Source: Bacteroidales bacterium UBA5371
Lineage (GTDB): Bacteria > Bacteroidota > Bacteroidia > Bacteroidales > P3
Direction: 5' to 3'
Assembly (NCBI GenBank): GCA_002407855.1
Contig: DHPF01000013.1
Span: forward strand, 23,429-46,901
DNA: 23,473 nucleotides
Shown here: piece by piece, positions 6,960-14,297 of the stretch
Layout: each line of letters starts with the position of its first letter
How positions within the stretch are numbered: the stretch's first letter is position 1
Notes under the pieces: generated by a model
Seen by the model: the letters and a program-made list of their open reading frames with translations, nothing else
Database searches by the model: none
Told to the model about the DNA's origin: nothing
Position numbers and translations under genes: made by a program

Positions 6960-7685
6960 ATGAGAACATCTAAAATTACATTTAAAATAATAATAGTATT
7001 ATCCATACTATTTTGTTCAGTAAACCTAACTGCACAAGAAAAAAACTCAAATCAATTAAAAAACTATCACAACTTTGCATTAGACTTAGGCTATGCATAT
7101 AGACTTTCCTCAGAACCAAATGAGATGTTTGTAAATCAAACATCCAATTCCGACCATTATAAATCATTGAGACATGGAATACAAATCGGATTTTCCTATG
7201 ACTATTTAATTAAACCTTTCTTAGGCTTAGGGTTTAAAACATCTGCCTTTAATTCATCACATAGTTTTACTTATACTCCTAATATTGTTCCAAAGCAAGA
7301 CTTTGAACTAAAAGATGATGAATATATTTTCTATTTTGGACCTTCAATTAAGTATATATTCCCAACTTTCTTTGATAAATATAATCTTTATGCAAGAGGA
7401 ACATTTGGATATTTATCATTTAGAAACTCCGAGCAGGCATATGGATTAAATCAAGCAAGCCAACCTTCAACAATATCAAGTGTATATAAAGGTAAAAATA
7501 TTGGCTGGGGATTAGATTTAGGATTGGATTACTCTATTAATGATTTCCTTTCTATTGGTTGTAATGCTGGGTTCTTTGGAGCAAGTATAACAAAACTAAA
7601 AGCAGGAGAAGAAACTCACTCGTTAAATAAAAAAGAAAACCTATATCGCTTAGACTTCACAATTGGTGCAAGAATAAGACTATAA
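6960..7685 (+). CDS. Outer-membrane beta-barrel protein
   Basis: 241 aa with a signal peptide (RTSK, then a hydrophobic stretch, cleavage near LTAQ-EK at about residue 26). The mature part alternates aromatic and polar residues in strand-like segments separated by glycines (for example GIQIGFSYDYLIKPFLGLGFKTS, YFGPSIKYIF, GWGLDLGLDYSI) and ends in the strand LDFTIGARIRL. It resembles the small eight-stranded OmpA/OmpX-like barrels of Bacteroidota. No specific function can be assigned. It starts 27 bp after ftsY and ends 20 bp before rimO, so it is embedded in that operon, which is an unusual neighbour for ftsY and rimO. Confidence 0.8.
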   Translation: MRTSKITFKIIIVLSILFCSVNLTAQEKNSNQLKNYHNFALDLGYAYRLSSEPNEMFVNQTSNSDHYKSLRHGIQIGFSYDYLIKPFLGLGFKTSAFNSSHSFTYTPNIVPKQDFELKDDEYIFYFGPSIKYIFPTFFDKYNLYARGTFGYLSFRNSEQAYGLNQASQPSTISSVYKGKNIGWGLDLGLDYSINDFLSIGCNAGFFGASITKLKAGEETHSLNKKENLYRLDFTIGARIRL

Positions 7686-7705
7686 CTAATACATATTAAC
7701 ATAGT

Positions 7706-8998
7706 ATGAGTTTAAAGATAAATATAATATCCCTTGGTTGCTCAAAAAACACAGTAGATTCGGAGTTTTTAGCAGGACATTTAACAAAAAGAGGACATAT
7801 TATCAGTTATGATAATTCAAGACAAAACTTTGATGTAGCAATAATAAACACTTGTGGTTTTATTGGTGATGCAAAAGAAGAATCTATCAACACAATTCTT
7901 ATGCAATGTGCCTTAAAGCAAAGTCAAAAGGTAGATAAGATAATAGTTTGTGGATGTTTGTCGCAAAGATACAGCAAGGAACTTCAAGAAGAAATACCAT
8001 TAGTTGATAAATTCTTTGGAGTTTTTCAATGGGAAGAAATATTAGAATATTTAGATACAGAAGTTGAAGGCTCTTATTATAAATCTCGTTTGCTTAGCAC
8101 TCCAAAACATTATGCTTATCTAAAAATTGCAGAAGGTTGCGATAGAGCATGCTCCTATTGTGCCATCCCATTAATAAGAGGGAGGAATATTTCTCGCAAA
8201 TTAGAAGACTTAGTTAATGAAGCCAAGGAATTGGTTATTTCGGGAGTGAAAGAGATAATTCTTATTGCACAAGACACAACTTATTATGGAATTGACTTAT
8301 ATGGGGAAAGAAAATTAGCTGACCTATTAATAGAATTAGTTAAGATAGAAGACTTAAAATGGATAAGAATTCAATACACCTACCCTTCTCAATTCCCTAT
8401 TGAAATTATTGAGTTAATGCAAAAGGAAGAAAAGATATGTAAGTATATAGATATTCCTTTACAGCACATAAACGATGGCATACTTTCTTCTATGAAAAGG
8501 AATATTAACGCTCAACAAACACGAGATTTAATAGCTCAAATCCGTAGCCTTGTTCCAGAGATTTCTTTTAGAACAACTTTTATAGTTGGTTACCCTAATG
8601 AGACAGAAGAAGCCTTTGAAGAGCTTAAAGCTTTTGTTAAAGAGATGCGTTTTGAAAGAATGGGTTGCTTTATTTATTCGCCAGAAGAAGGAACATCTGC
8701 TTTTGAATTAGAAGATAATATATCAGACGAAATTAAGCAAGACCGATTAGACGAAATATTACTTATTCAACAAGAGATATCCTCAGAAATAAACCAATCA
8801 AGGATAGGAAGAGAATTTGAAGTAATTATTGACAGAAGAGAGCAGGATTTTTGGATTGCAAGAACTCAATATGACTCACCGGAGGTAGATAACGAAGTGC
8901 TTATATCAGATAAATACAAACTTGAAATTGGTCAATTCTATACGGTAAAGATAGTTGATGCAGTGGAGTTTGATTTAATTGGAGAAGTAATTGAATAA
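7706..8998 (+). CDS. rimO: Ribosomal protein uS12 methylthiotransferase RimO
   Basis: 430-aa radical-SAM methylthiotransferase. The N-terminal MTTase domain has its three cluster cysteines C12, C50 (NTCGFIGDAKEES) and C84 (CGCLSQRY). The radical-SAM motif is CxxxCxxC at C145/C149/C152 (CDRACSYC). A TRAM domain occupies about 365-430. RimO adds a methylthio group to the conserved Asp of ribosomal protein uS12. The signatures SLGCSKNTVDSE and IPLIRGR distinguish it from MiaB. Length is normal. It starts 20 bp after the barrel gene and is followed 20 bp later by a TPR gene, so it is part of the ftsY operon. Confidence 0.95.
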   Translation: MSLKINIISLGCSKNTVDSEFLAGHLTKRGHIISYDNSRQNFDVAIINTCGFIGDAKEESINTILMQCALKQSQKVDKIIVCGCLSQRYSKELQEEIPLVDKFFGVFQWEEILEYLDTEVEGSYYKSRLLSTPKHYAYLKIAEGCDRACSYCAIPLIRGRNISRKLEDLVNEAKELVISGVKEIILIAQDTTYYGIDLYGERKLADLLIELVKIEDLKWIRIQYTYPSQFPIEIIELMQKEEKICKYIDIPLQHINDGILSSMKRNINAQQTRDLIAQIRSLVPEISFRTTFIVGYPNETEEAFEELKAFVKEMRFERMGCFIYSPEEGTSAFELEDNISDEIKQDRLDEILLIQQEISSEINQSRIGREFEVIIDRREQDFWIARTQYDSPEVDNEVLISDKYKLEIGQFYTVKIVDAVEFDLIGEVIE

Positions 8999-9018
8999 AC
9001 AAAAAAACAACAAAAATA

Positions 9019-9300
9019 ATGGAATTAGAAATAAAATATGAAAGAATAAGAGCATTGATAAATGAAGAGAAATTAGATGAAGCAATGCAAGGAATAGATG
9101 AAATAATAGCCAAAAATACTAATCAAGAAATGGCATATTATTTAAAAGGGAATATTTATCGTAAGAAACAAGATTGGCAAAATGCCATTAATAATTATTC
9201 CGCTGCAATAGAAATAAACCCTTCTTCTGTTGCCGTAGGAGCAAAAGATATGTGTATTGAAATCCTTAATTTTTTCAATACAGATATGTATAATCATTAA
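9019..9300 (+). CDS. Small TPR-repeat protein
   Basis: 93 aa with no signal peptide, therefore cytoplasmic. Residues 4-35 form one helical pair. Residues about 36-69 fit a TPR (MAYYLKGNIYRKKQDWQNAINNYSAAIEINP). The tail is a capping helix ending near VGAKDMCIEILNFFN. TPRs bind peptide partners; none is evident. It starts 20 bp after rimO and closes the operon. Similar small TPR proteins occur as companions of conserved genes in Bacteroidota, but I assign no function. Confidence 0.82.
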   Translation: MELEIKYERIRALINEEKLDEAMQGIDEIIAKNTNQEMAYYLKGNIYRKKQDWQNAINNYSAAIEINPSSVAVGAKDMCIEILNFFNTDMYNH

Positions 9301-9344
9301 ACCTATTGTCAGTTAATCTGTCTAAGACAAATTAATATATACTA

Positions 9345-9911
9345 ATGACAGATAAAGAATTATTTGACCTACTCAAACATAAAAACACTCAGGAGAAAGG
9401 CTTCTCTATATTAGTTCATAATTATAAGGAGCGCATCTATTGGCAAATTCGTCATTTGGTACTTTCACATGATGATGCCAATGATTTAACACAAGAGGTC
9501 TTCATTAGAATATTCCAAAATATAGATAATTTCAAGCAAGAGTCCTCTATTGCTACTTGGATATATAGAATTGCTTTGAACCACACCCTAAACTTTATTA
9601 AATCAAAAGCTCAAAGATACAAGTCAAGTGTTAAATCTTTTGAGGATTCCATGCTTGACAATCTCAAAGCCGATAAGTATTTTGACTCAACTGATATTGA
9701 ATTAAAACTTCAAAAAGCAATATTGTCTTTGCCCGAAAAACAAAGATTGGTTTTCAATCTTCGCTACTATGACGATATGCCTTTCAAAGAAATGGAGCAG
9801 GTGCTAAACACAAGTGAGAGTTCTTTAAAGTCATCGTACCACTTTGCAACTAAGAAAATTCAAGAAAGCCTTTTGGAAGAAGAAAAAGTGAAATTTGACT
9901 TCTCAGATTAA
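9345..9911 (+). CDS. ECF-type RNA polymerase sigma factor
   Basis: 188 aa. Region 2 spans about 20-90, with DLTQEVFIRIFQNIDNFKQ and the WIYRIALNHTLNFIK segment typical of region 2.3/2.4. A short linker leads to region 4 (about 120-180), with LPEKQRLVFNLRYYDDMPFKEMEQVLNTS and the recognition helix ESSLKSSYHFATKKI. There is no extra C-terminal domain. It is followed by a membrane protein likely to be its anti-sigma factor and a Spy-like periplasmic protein, so the three genes probably form an envelope-sensing module. The 44-bp gap before it has no recognisable TAnnTTTG element, leaving open autoregulation from a non-housekeeping promoter. Confidence 0.92.
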   Translation: MTDKELFDLLKHKNTQEKGFSILVHNYKERIYWQIRHLVLSHDDANDLTQEVFIRIFQNIDNFKQESSIATWIYRIALNHTLNFIKSKAQRYKSSVKSFEDSMLDNLKADKYFDSTDIELKLQKAILSLPEKQRLVFNLRYYDDMPFKEMEQVLNTSESSLKSSYHFATKKIQESLLEEEKVKFDFSD

Positions 9912-9955
9912 ACCTTTTATCTAAAATATAGTCTAACCAAGAAAGCAAATTAAAA

Positions 9956-10441
9956 ATGGCAAAAAAAGATAACCCTTTTAGAGTACCAGAAAACTATTTC
10001 AATGAATTGGAAGAAGAAATACTTAAAAAAGTAAATCAAATTCCAAAGAAGAGATTCTTTTTCACTGAATTTAAATCAGTGTTTAAGTATGCAGCTCTTG
10101 TTTTATTGTTATTGGGAATTTCAGGCCTATTATGGTGGAATTTGCCAAGCAAAAACAACAATTTAAAACAAGAATATGTAGAGCTTAAAACAAATAAATC
10201 AACCCCTTCTCAATTAGAGAGCGAATTAATTGCAGAGCAAAAAGTAGCGAACCCAACGACTCAAAATCAATCTACAACAGACATTACTTCTAATCAAGAA
10301 ACCACAATAGTTAAAACAAAAAACTTAGAGCAAGATAATAATGAATTCTTTCTAAGTGAGGAGGAATTAGAATACTTAGAGAATTATTTGCAAGACGATA
10401 TAATAAATGATTATTTAACATATAACGAAGTAGAATTATGA
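9956..10441 (+). CDS. Single-pass membrane protein, probable anti-sigma factor
   Basis: 161 aa. The cytoplasmic N-terminus carries NPFRVPENYFNELEEEILKKV, a pattern I associate with Bacteroidota membrane proteins encoded beside ECF sigma factors. One transmembrane segment lies at about 44-62 (FKYAALVLLLLGISGLLWW). The outside part is low-complexity N/Q/T/S, then acidic with helical content near the end (EEELEYLENYLQDD). Gene order (directly after the sigma gene) and topology suggest an anti-sigma factor. However, it lacks a recognisable zinc-binding HxxxCxxC anti-sigma domain, so this is inference. Its stop overlaps the next start (ATGA at 10438-10441), indicating translational coupling. Confidence 0.75.
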   Translation: MAKKDNPFRVPENYFNELEEEILKKVNQIPKKRFFFTEFKSVFKYAALVLLLLGISGLLWWNLPSKNNNLKQEYVELKTNKSTPSQLESELIAEQKVANPTTQNQSTTDITSNQETTIVKTKNLEQDNNEFFLSEEELEYLENYLQDDIINDYLTYNEVEL

Positions 10442-10980
10442 AAACAAAAACAAGAGCAGTCTTTGTGATTGCAATGGCTTTACTTATGGCAAGCACATCA
10501 GTAAATGCACAAAATGAAAGAAGAGAAAAGCGACATGAGAGAAGAAATCAAGACTCTGTTTGCCAGCATCATGGAGTTAAAAACCTATATGAAAAAATTA
10601 GAGTAAAGAAAGTAGGTTTTATGACACAAGAGCTTAATCTTACGGTGGAAGAGGCACAAAAATTTTGGCCAATTTACGACAGGTATCAACAAGAGCTAAT
10701 GGCTCTTAGAGATAAGAACAGACCTCAAGACACGACAAAGGAGGGTTTTCCTAAGCGTCCAGATTTTTTGAATATGGATAAGGCTGAGGCAGAACAAATG
10801 TTGGATAGACACTTTAAGACAGAGAAAGAAGTTATAGCTCTTCAAGAAAAGTACTTCAATGAGATGAAGACAGCTATTCCTGTTCAGAAAGTAGCGATGC
10901 TTTTTCACATTGAAAAGAAATTTATGCGAGAAGTTATCGGAGGCAATTGGCATAAAGACAAGAAAAGAGTACGAAGATAA
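10438..10980 (+). CDS. Spy/LTXXQ-like periplasmic protein of a sigma-factor operon
   Basis: 180 aa with a signal peptide (KTKTR, then a hydrophobic stretch, cleavage near VNAQ-NE at about 25). The mature protein is highly charged and helical, with LTVEEAQKFWPIYDRYQQEL at about 67-86 and a second helical block KAEAEQMLDRHFKTEKEVIALQEKYFNEM. This resembles the LTXXQ/Spy-CpxP type of periplasmic stress proteins; related Bacteroidota genes are often annotated as sensors of ECF sigma factors. It overlaps the preceding membrane-protein gene by 4 bp. A role as the periplasmic sensing partner of the putative anti-sigma is inferred from order and location only. Confidence 0.75.
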   Translation: MKTKTRAVFVIAMALLMASTSVNAQNERREKRHERRNQDSVCQHHGVKNLYEKIRVKKVGFMTQELNLTVEEAQKFWPIYDRYQQELMALRDKNRPQDTTKEGFPKRPDFLNMDKAEAEQMLDRHFKTEKEVIALQEKYFNEMKTAIPVQKVAMLFHIEKKFMREVIGGNWHKDKKRVRR

Positions 10981-11058
10981 ACTCAAAACTCTTCAACTCT
11001 TTAACAAGCATAGAAATTTCTATCTCTTGATTTAACAATCCCGAATCTTCATTTCATT

Positions 11059-11102
11059 TTATTAGAACTTGATTCTAAAAAATTAGAATCAAGTTCTAAT
11101 AA
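11059..11102. repeat. Perfect inverted repeat, 20-bp arms, AAAA loop
   Basis: Left arm 11059-11078 (core TTAGAACTTGATTCTAA) and right arm 11083-11102 (core TTAGAATCAAGTTCTAA) are exact reverse complements over 20 bp, separated by AAAA. It lies in the first part of a 21-bp-pitch array, and its right arm contains the TAGAATCAA word also present at 4592-4654. It is not followed by a T-run. Confidence 0.9.
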
Positions 11103-11190
11103 TTTATAATCAAATAATAATTTACTCAAATCAAATCCTAATCAGAGAAATCTTAGCTTTAAAATTAGAATATTAGCTTTTGGCCTTTTA
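11063..11190. repeat. 21-bp-pitch intergenic repeat array
   Basis: Within the gene-free stretch 10981-11443, units begin at 11063, 11084, 11105 and 11126. The last three hold AATCAA at the same position in each 21-bp unit; the first holds the complementary TTGATTCT. Two weaker units, at about 11146-11166 and 11167-11188, share AGAA and TTAGCTTT words. The remaining 11190-11400 has AT-rich sequence with no gene. Confidence 0.72.
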
Positions 11191-11393
11191 AAAGCTGTCA
11201 ATTCTATAATAAGAACAAGGAAATAAAAAGGTTTTGTTAATGCAATTTTTCTGCATATTTGTTGCGCGTATGCAATCTTTTTAGCTTAATAGATGGAATA
11301 AAGCATATATGAACTTATTTCTTTTTTCTCAATTTCTTATTTATTATAGTAGGAGCAAAAGTTAGGGAATAGGCAATATAGTTTTTGCCTTAT

Positions 11394-11428
11394 TTTGAAT
11401 ATTGATTGAGAATTATAATGTATTTTTG
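11394..11428 (+). promoter_or_regulatory. Promoter of the TSUP permease gene
   Basis: -7 TATTTTTG at 11421-11428, with possible -33 TTTG at 11394-11397 (23-bp spacer) or TTG at 11402-11404 (16 bp). Because it lies inside the longest open frame, it decides the start: translation must begin at the ATG at 11444. Confidence 0.72.
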
Positions 11429-11443
11429 CAAAATAATTCAGGT

Positions 11444-12235
11444 ATGAGCATAACACTAATCGTAATTCTTGTTGTAACAGGTATATTTGTTGGTTTTATT
11501 AATACTCTTTCAGCAGGAGGGACTGTTATATCTATTGCTCTATTCTTAGCCTTAGGAATGCCTGCAAGCAGTGCCAATGCAACTAATAGGATACAGGTTT
11601 TTATCCAATCCTTTAGTGCAACCCTAATGTTTAAGCAGAAGAAATTAATTGATACCAAAAAGACAATACGCTTAGCTATTCCAACTATGATTGGAGCTTT
11701 GGTTGGTTCCATTCTCGCAAGCCTAATTACCCAAAATCTCTTTTCTTATTTTATGGGTGGAATATTATTGATTATGATTGTTTTTCTGCTCTATAAACCT
11801 AAGGCTTTATTTGAAGATAATCCAGAAAAGATTAATAAGCCTCTTAGTTTTATAAACTATTTGACTTTTTTTGCAATAGGAATTTATGGAGGCTTTATTC
11901 AAGTTGGAACAGGCTATTTTCTAATTGCAGCTTCCTCTATGATGCTGGGCTATGACATAATAAAGACCAATGCAATTAAAGTCTCAATAATGTTTTTCTA
12001 CACCTTGGTTGCTATGATTGTTTTTTTCTTTGACAGCCAAGTTTATTGGGCTTATGGACTTTTACATTCCTTAGGAGGAATTTTGGGTTCATGGATTGCA
12101 ACTAAGTTTGCATTGAAAAAAGGAGCAAACTTCGTACGTTGGGTTATAATTATTGTAATTATTCTAACAGCACTCAATCTTTTTGGCATTGTTGATTTAA
12201 CAACCTTATTTGAAGGAATTATAAGTTTTAGCTAA
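11444..12235 (+). CDS. TSUP-family (TauE/SafE) membrane permease
   Basis: 263 aa from the ATG at 11444. The in-frame TTG at 11402 is rejected because a -7 promoter element lies between. It has about eight hydrophobic segments, with the two family repeats visible as GFINTLSAGGTVISIALFLALGMPASSANATNR near the N-terminus and GGFIQVGTGYFLIAASSMMLGYDIIKTNAIK in the second half. These match the TauE/SafE (YfcA-like) sulfite/organosulfur exporter family of the inner membrane. The substrate cannot be told from sequence. It is followed by a hairpin and the DoxX gene. Confidence 0.88.
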   Translation: MSITLIVILVVTGIFVGFINTLSAGGTVISIALFLALGMPASSANATNRIQVFIQSFSATLMFKQKKLIDTKKTIRLAIPTMIGALVGSILASLITQNLFSYFMGGILLIMIVFLLYKPKALFEDNPEKINKPLSFINYLTFFAIGIYGGFIQVGTGYFLIAASSMMLGYDIIKTNAIKVSIMFFYTLVAMIVFFFDSQVYWAYGLLHSLGGILGSWIATKFALKKGANFVRWVIIIVIILTALNLFGIVDLTTLFEGIISFS

Positions 12236-12324
12236 AAACAATACTTCATTTTATACTCTTTAACACAATAAAACTATATTTCATACGTCTTTACAGATAA
12301 ATATTTATTTTATAATTTAATAAT

Positions 12325-12353
12325 AATCTAACCTAATAGAAAGGTTAGATTTT
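12325..12353 (+). terminator. Hairpin with short T-run between TSUP and DoxX genes
   Basis: Perfect 10-bp stem AATCTAACCT (12325-12334) and AGGTTAGATT (12342-12351) with a 7-nt loop and TTTT at 12350-12353. It lies 89 bp after the TSUP stop and only 39 bp before the DoxX start, so it is either the TSUP terminator or a leader attenuator for DoxX. Confidence 0.65.
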
Positions 12354-12392
12354 AACACTAATCAATCAATAATTACTTAAAAAATAACGAAT

Positions 12393-12815
12393 ATGAAATT
12401 TATTAAAAGCCTTATAGGCAACACAACAGACAACAATAAAATCTCTTATGGACTTTTAGCTTTAAGAATTTTCATAAGTGTATTATTAATGACACATGGT
12501 TTTGGAAAGATTTCTAACTATGAAGTTCTTTCTACTAAGTTTCCTGATTTCTTAGGAATAGGTTCTGAATGGAACTTAATTTTGGTAATTTTGGCAGAAA
12601 TAGGATGTTCAATCCTAATAATTTTAGGACTCTTCACTCGCCTATCCACCCTTCCAATTATGTTTTCAATGATTATTGCTGCCTTTATTGCTCACGCTGC
12701 TGACCCATTTTCAGTAAAAGAAATGGCTATTTTGTACCTTGGTCTCTTTACTTTCATTCTTTATACAGGTGCAGGTAAGTTTTCAATTGACTATCTGATT
12801 ACAAAAAGAAAGTAA
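12393..12815 (+). CDS. DoxX-family inner-membrane protein
   Basis: 140 aa with four hydrophobic segments (about 20-38, 57-78, 84-102 and 110-128). Family patterns are LLALRIFISVLLMTHGFGKI, LAEIGCSILIILGLFTRLSTLP, and AHAADPFSVKEMAILYLGLF near the third and fourth helices. DoxX/DUF417-type proteins are small membrane oxidoreductase-associated proteins, some linked to quinone or thiosulfate metabolism; the reaction here is unknown. The neighbouring TSUP permease would fit a sulfur-related theme, but that is conjecture. It is followed by a strong palindromic hairpin at 12853-12890. Confidence 0.85.
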   Translation: MKFIKSLIGNTTDNNKISYGLLALRIFISVLLMTHGFGKISNYEVLSTKFPDFLGIGSEWNLILVILAEIGCSILIILGLFTRLSTLPIMFSMIIAAFIAHAADPFSVKEMAILYLGLFTFILYTGAGKFSIDYLITKRK

Positions 12816-12852
12816 AGGAAAATAATATTTTTAGATAATATATCGTAAATCT

Positions 12853-12890
12853 AAGGTGATTAAAAAATATACAAGTTTTTTAATCATCTT
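12853..12890. terminator. Bidirectional terminator-like hairpin after the DoxX gene
   Basis: 15-bp stem 12853-12867 and 12876-12890 (core GATTAAAAAA/TTTTTTAATC) with one G-T wobble and an 8-nt loop. It is A-rich on the left arm and T-rich on the right arm, so it could stop transcription from the DoxX side. Confidence 0.7.
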
Positions 12891-12904
12891 ATTTTCTAAT
12901 TTTG

Positions 12905-12912
12905 TACCTTTG
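12905..12912 (+). promoter_or_regulatory. -7 element of the 12956 lipoprotein gene
   Basis: TACCTTTG matches TAnnTTTG exactly and is followed by CA, as often seen in Bacteroidota promoters. The ATG follows 43 bp later. The -33 region is not obvious. Confidence 0.7.
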
Positions 12913-12955
12913 CAAATCAGTATAGATATATTTTTAACTATAATAATAATTAAAT

Positions 12956-13405
12956 ATGAAAAAGTTTATTCTTTTAGCATTAACTTCTATTGTAGTTCTT
13001 TCATGTTCTACTCAAAAACAAGCTAATAAGTCAGTAAATGAACGTGATGTTCCTGAACGTTACGTTAAAGATTTCACAAGGCAACGTCCAAATGTTGAGA
13101 AAAGGACTTGGGAGATGATTGATTCTACTTCCTATAATGTCAATTTCGTGGACAATGGCAATCAAATGAAGATAAAATATCTTAAAGCTGCAACCGAAAC
13201 AAGTTGGATTGTTCCTTTGGAATATGTTCCTTCGTCAATTACAGACTATATAAAGAATAATTATCCTACGGCAAAAATCAAAGAAGTTGCTATTGTGGAC
13301 TCTAAAAACTTAAAGACTTATCATGCAATAATTACTCCTTCTAAGAAGGAAACAAAGGTTTTAGAGTTTGATTTACAAGGAAATTTCAAATCAGAAGTAA
13401 ATTAA
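12956..13405 (+). CDS. Lipoprotein with PepSY-like fold, function unknown
   Basis: 149 aa. The N-terminal signal ends in the lipobox VLSCS, predicting lipid attachment at C17. The mature part is about 130 residues with alternating strand and helix. VPSSITDYIKNNYPTAKIKEV resembles the helix-strand unit of PepSY-like (BLIP-like) proteins of Bacteroidota. There is no enzymatic motif. It has its own promoter and is bounded upstream by a hairpin terminator. It converges with the hydrolase gene, leaving 15 bp between the two stops. Confidence 0.75.
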   Translation: MKKFILLALTSIVVLSCSTQKQANKSVNERDVPERYVKDFTRQRPNVEKRTWEMIDSTSYNVNFVDNGNQMKIKYLKAATETSWIVPLEYVPSSITDYIKNNYPTAKIKEVAIVDSKNLKTYHAIITPSKKETKVLEFDLQGNFKSEVN

Positions 13406-13420
13406 TAAGAGAATAAGGTT

Positions 13421-14185
13421 TTAGTCCCAATCTCTTCCAACAGGAAAAGACCTTCTAAACTTATCAAGAGATTCTTTATCTATATTATGGTAACGAATCT
13501 CTTCTTTATTTTGCTGTGCACGCACAAGTTCTTCTCCTTTATAGTTTAAGATTACAGAGTCGCCGACATACTTTATATTGAAATTATCTATCCCTACTCT
13601 ATTCACTCCAATCACATAAGCAACATTTTCAATAGCTCTTGCAACTGGCAGAGATGTCCAAGCCAAATTTCTTGCACTATCCCAAGAAGAGCTATAAATA
13701 GCGATGTCGTAACCATAGTTACCATTATTGTAAGTATTCCTGCACCAAAAAGGGAAACGGATATCATAGCAAGTAAATAGAGCTATATTCCAACCTTTAT
13801 AGGTTACTATTTTCTTTTCTTTGCCTGGGGTTATTACTCTTGGCTCTTTACTTAAACAGAATAAATGTTTCTTGTCGTAATATTCGTATTTTCCATCAGG
13901 CATTACAAAGAAATGTCTATTAACATACTTATTATCCTCTTCAATAAGTATGGTTGCAGAAATGGCAATTTGTTTTTCTATGGCTTTTTCCTTCAGCCAT
14001 GCAAGCCCTTTGCCTTGCATTGTTTCGGCATAATTAATATTTATTGTAAAACCTGTTGTGAACATTTCGGGGAAAACCAAAAGGTCGGTCTCTGCATCTA
14101 ATGTCTCTAAAAAAGAATTGTATCTTTTTAGATTGGATTCTATTTCGTTATCAACTGTATTTGCTTGAAAAATTGCAATCTTCAT
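13421..14185 (-). CDS. Nitrilase-superfamily amidohydrolase (omega-amidase-like)
   Basis: 254 aa from the ATG at 14185. The longer TTG frame (14212) is rejected because that codon overlaps a -7 promoter element. The catalytic triad of the carbon-nitrogen hydrolase superfamily is intact: E40 (FPEMF), K106 (DKKHLF) and C139 (LFTCYDIRFP). The sequence resembles the YafV/NIT2 branch, whose members hydrolyse omega-amides such as 2-oxoglutaramate or 2-oxosuccinamate and thereby salvage or repair amino-acid transamination products. The final GRDWD motif also fits that branch. It is cytoplasmic and follows ribF and the LRR gene on the same strand, but with its own promoter in the 112-bp gap. Confidence 0.88.
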   Translation of the reverse strand: MKIAIFQANTVDNEIESNLKRYNSFLETLDAETDLLVFPEMFTTGFTININYAETMQGKGLAWLKEKAIEKQIAISATILIEEDNKYVNRHFFVMPDGKYEYYDKKHLFCLSKEPRVITPGKEKKIVTYKGWNIALFTCYDIRFPFWCRNTYNNGNYGYDIAIYSSSWDSARNLAWTSLPVARAIENVAYVIGVNRVGIDNFNIKYVGDSVILNYKGEELVRAQQNKEEIRYHNIDKESLDKFRRSFPVGRDWD

Positions 14186-14209
14186 CTCTATTAGTCTTAT
14201 TTTGGGTTG

Positions 14210-14217
14210 CAAAATTA
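14210..14217 (-). promoter_or_regulatory. -7 element of the amidohydrolase gene
   Basis: On the minus strand this reads TAATTTTG followed by CA, matching TAnnTTTG, 24 bp upstream of the ATG at 14185. It supports the shorter start. Confidence 0.65.
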
Positions 14218-14297
14218 ACCAATCTTTATGGATTAAACCTAATTTATTGCTTAGATTTGCTATAAGATATATAGGTTTTATTTGAATTTAAGTTAGC

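Noticed and set aside
9301..9344. Terminator between the TPR and sigma-factor genes
   Set aside because: TTGTC and GACAA can pair, but the loop is 15 nt, the stem only 5 bp, and no T-run follows.
11402..11443. Longer TTG start for the TSUP permease (277 aa)
   Set aside because: A -7 element TATTTTTG lies at 11421-11428, inside the proposed extension, so that codon would not be transcribed.
13865..14101. Plus-strand open frame of 78 codons within the amidohydrolase gene
   Set aside because: It overlaps conserved catalytic coding sequence on the other strand and has no recognisable protein pattern.
14186..14212. Longer TTG start for the amidohydrolase
   Set aside because: The TTG is part of the -7 element on the minus strand. 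The ATG at 14185 gives the canonical MKIAIFQAN start.
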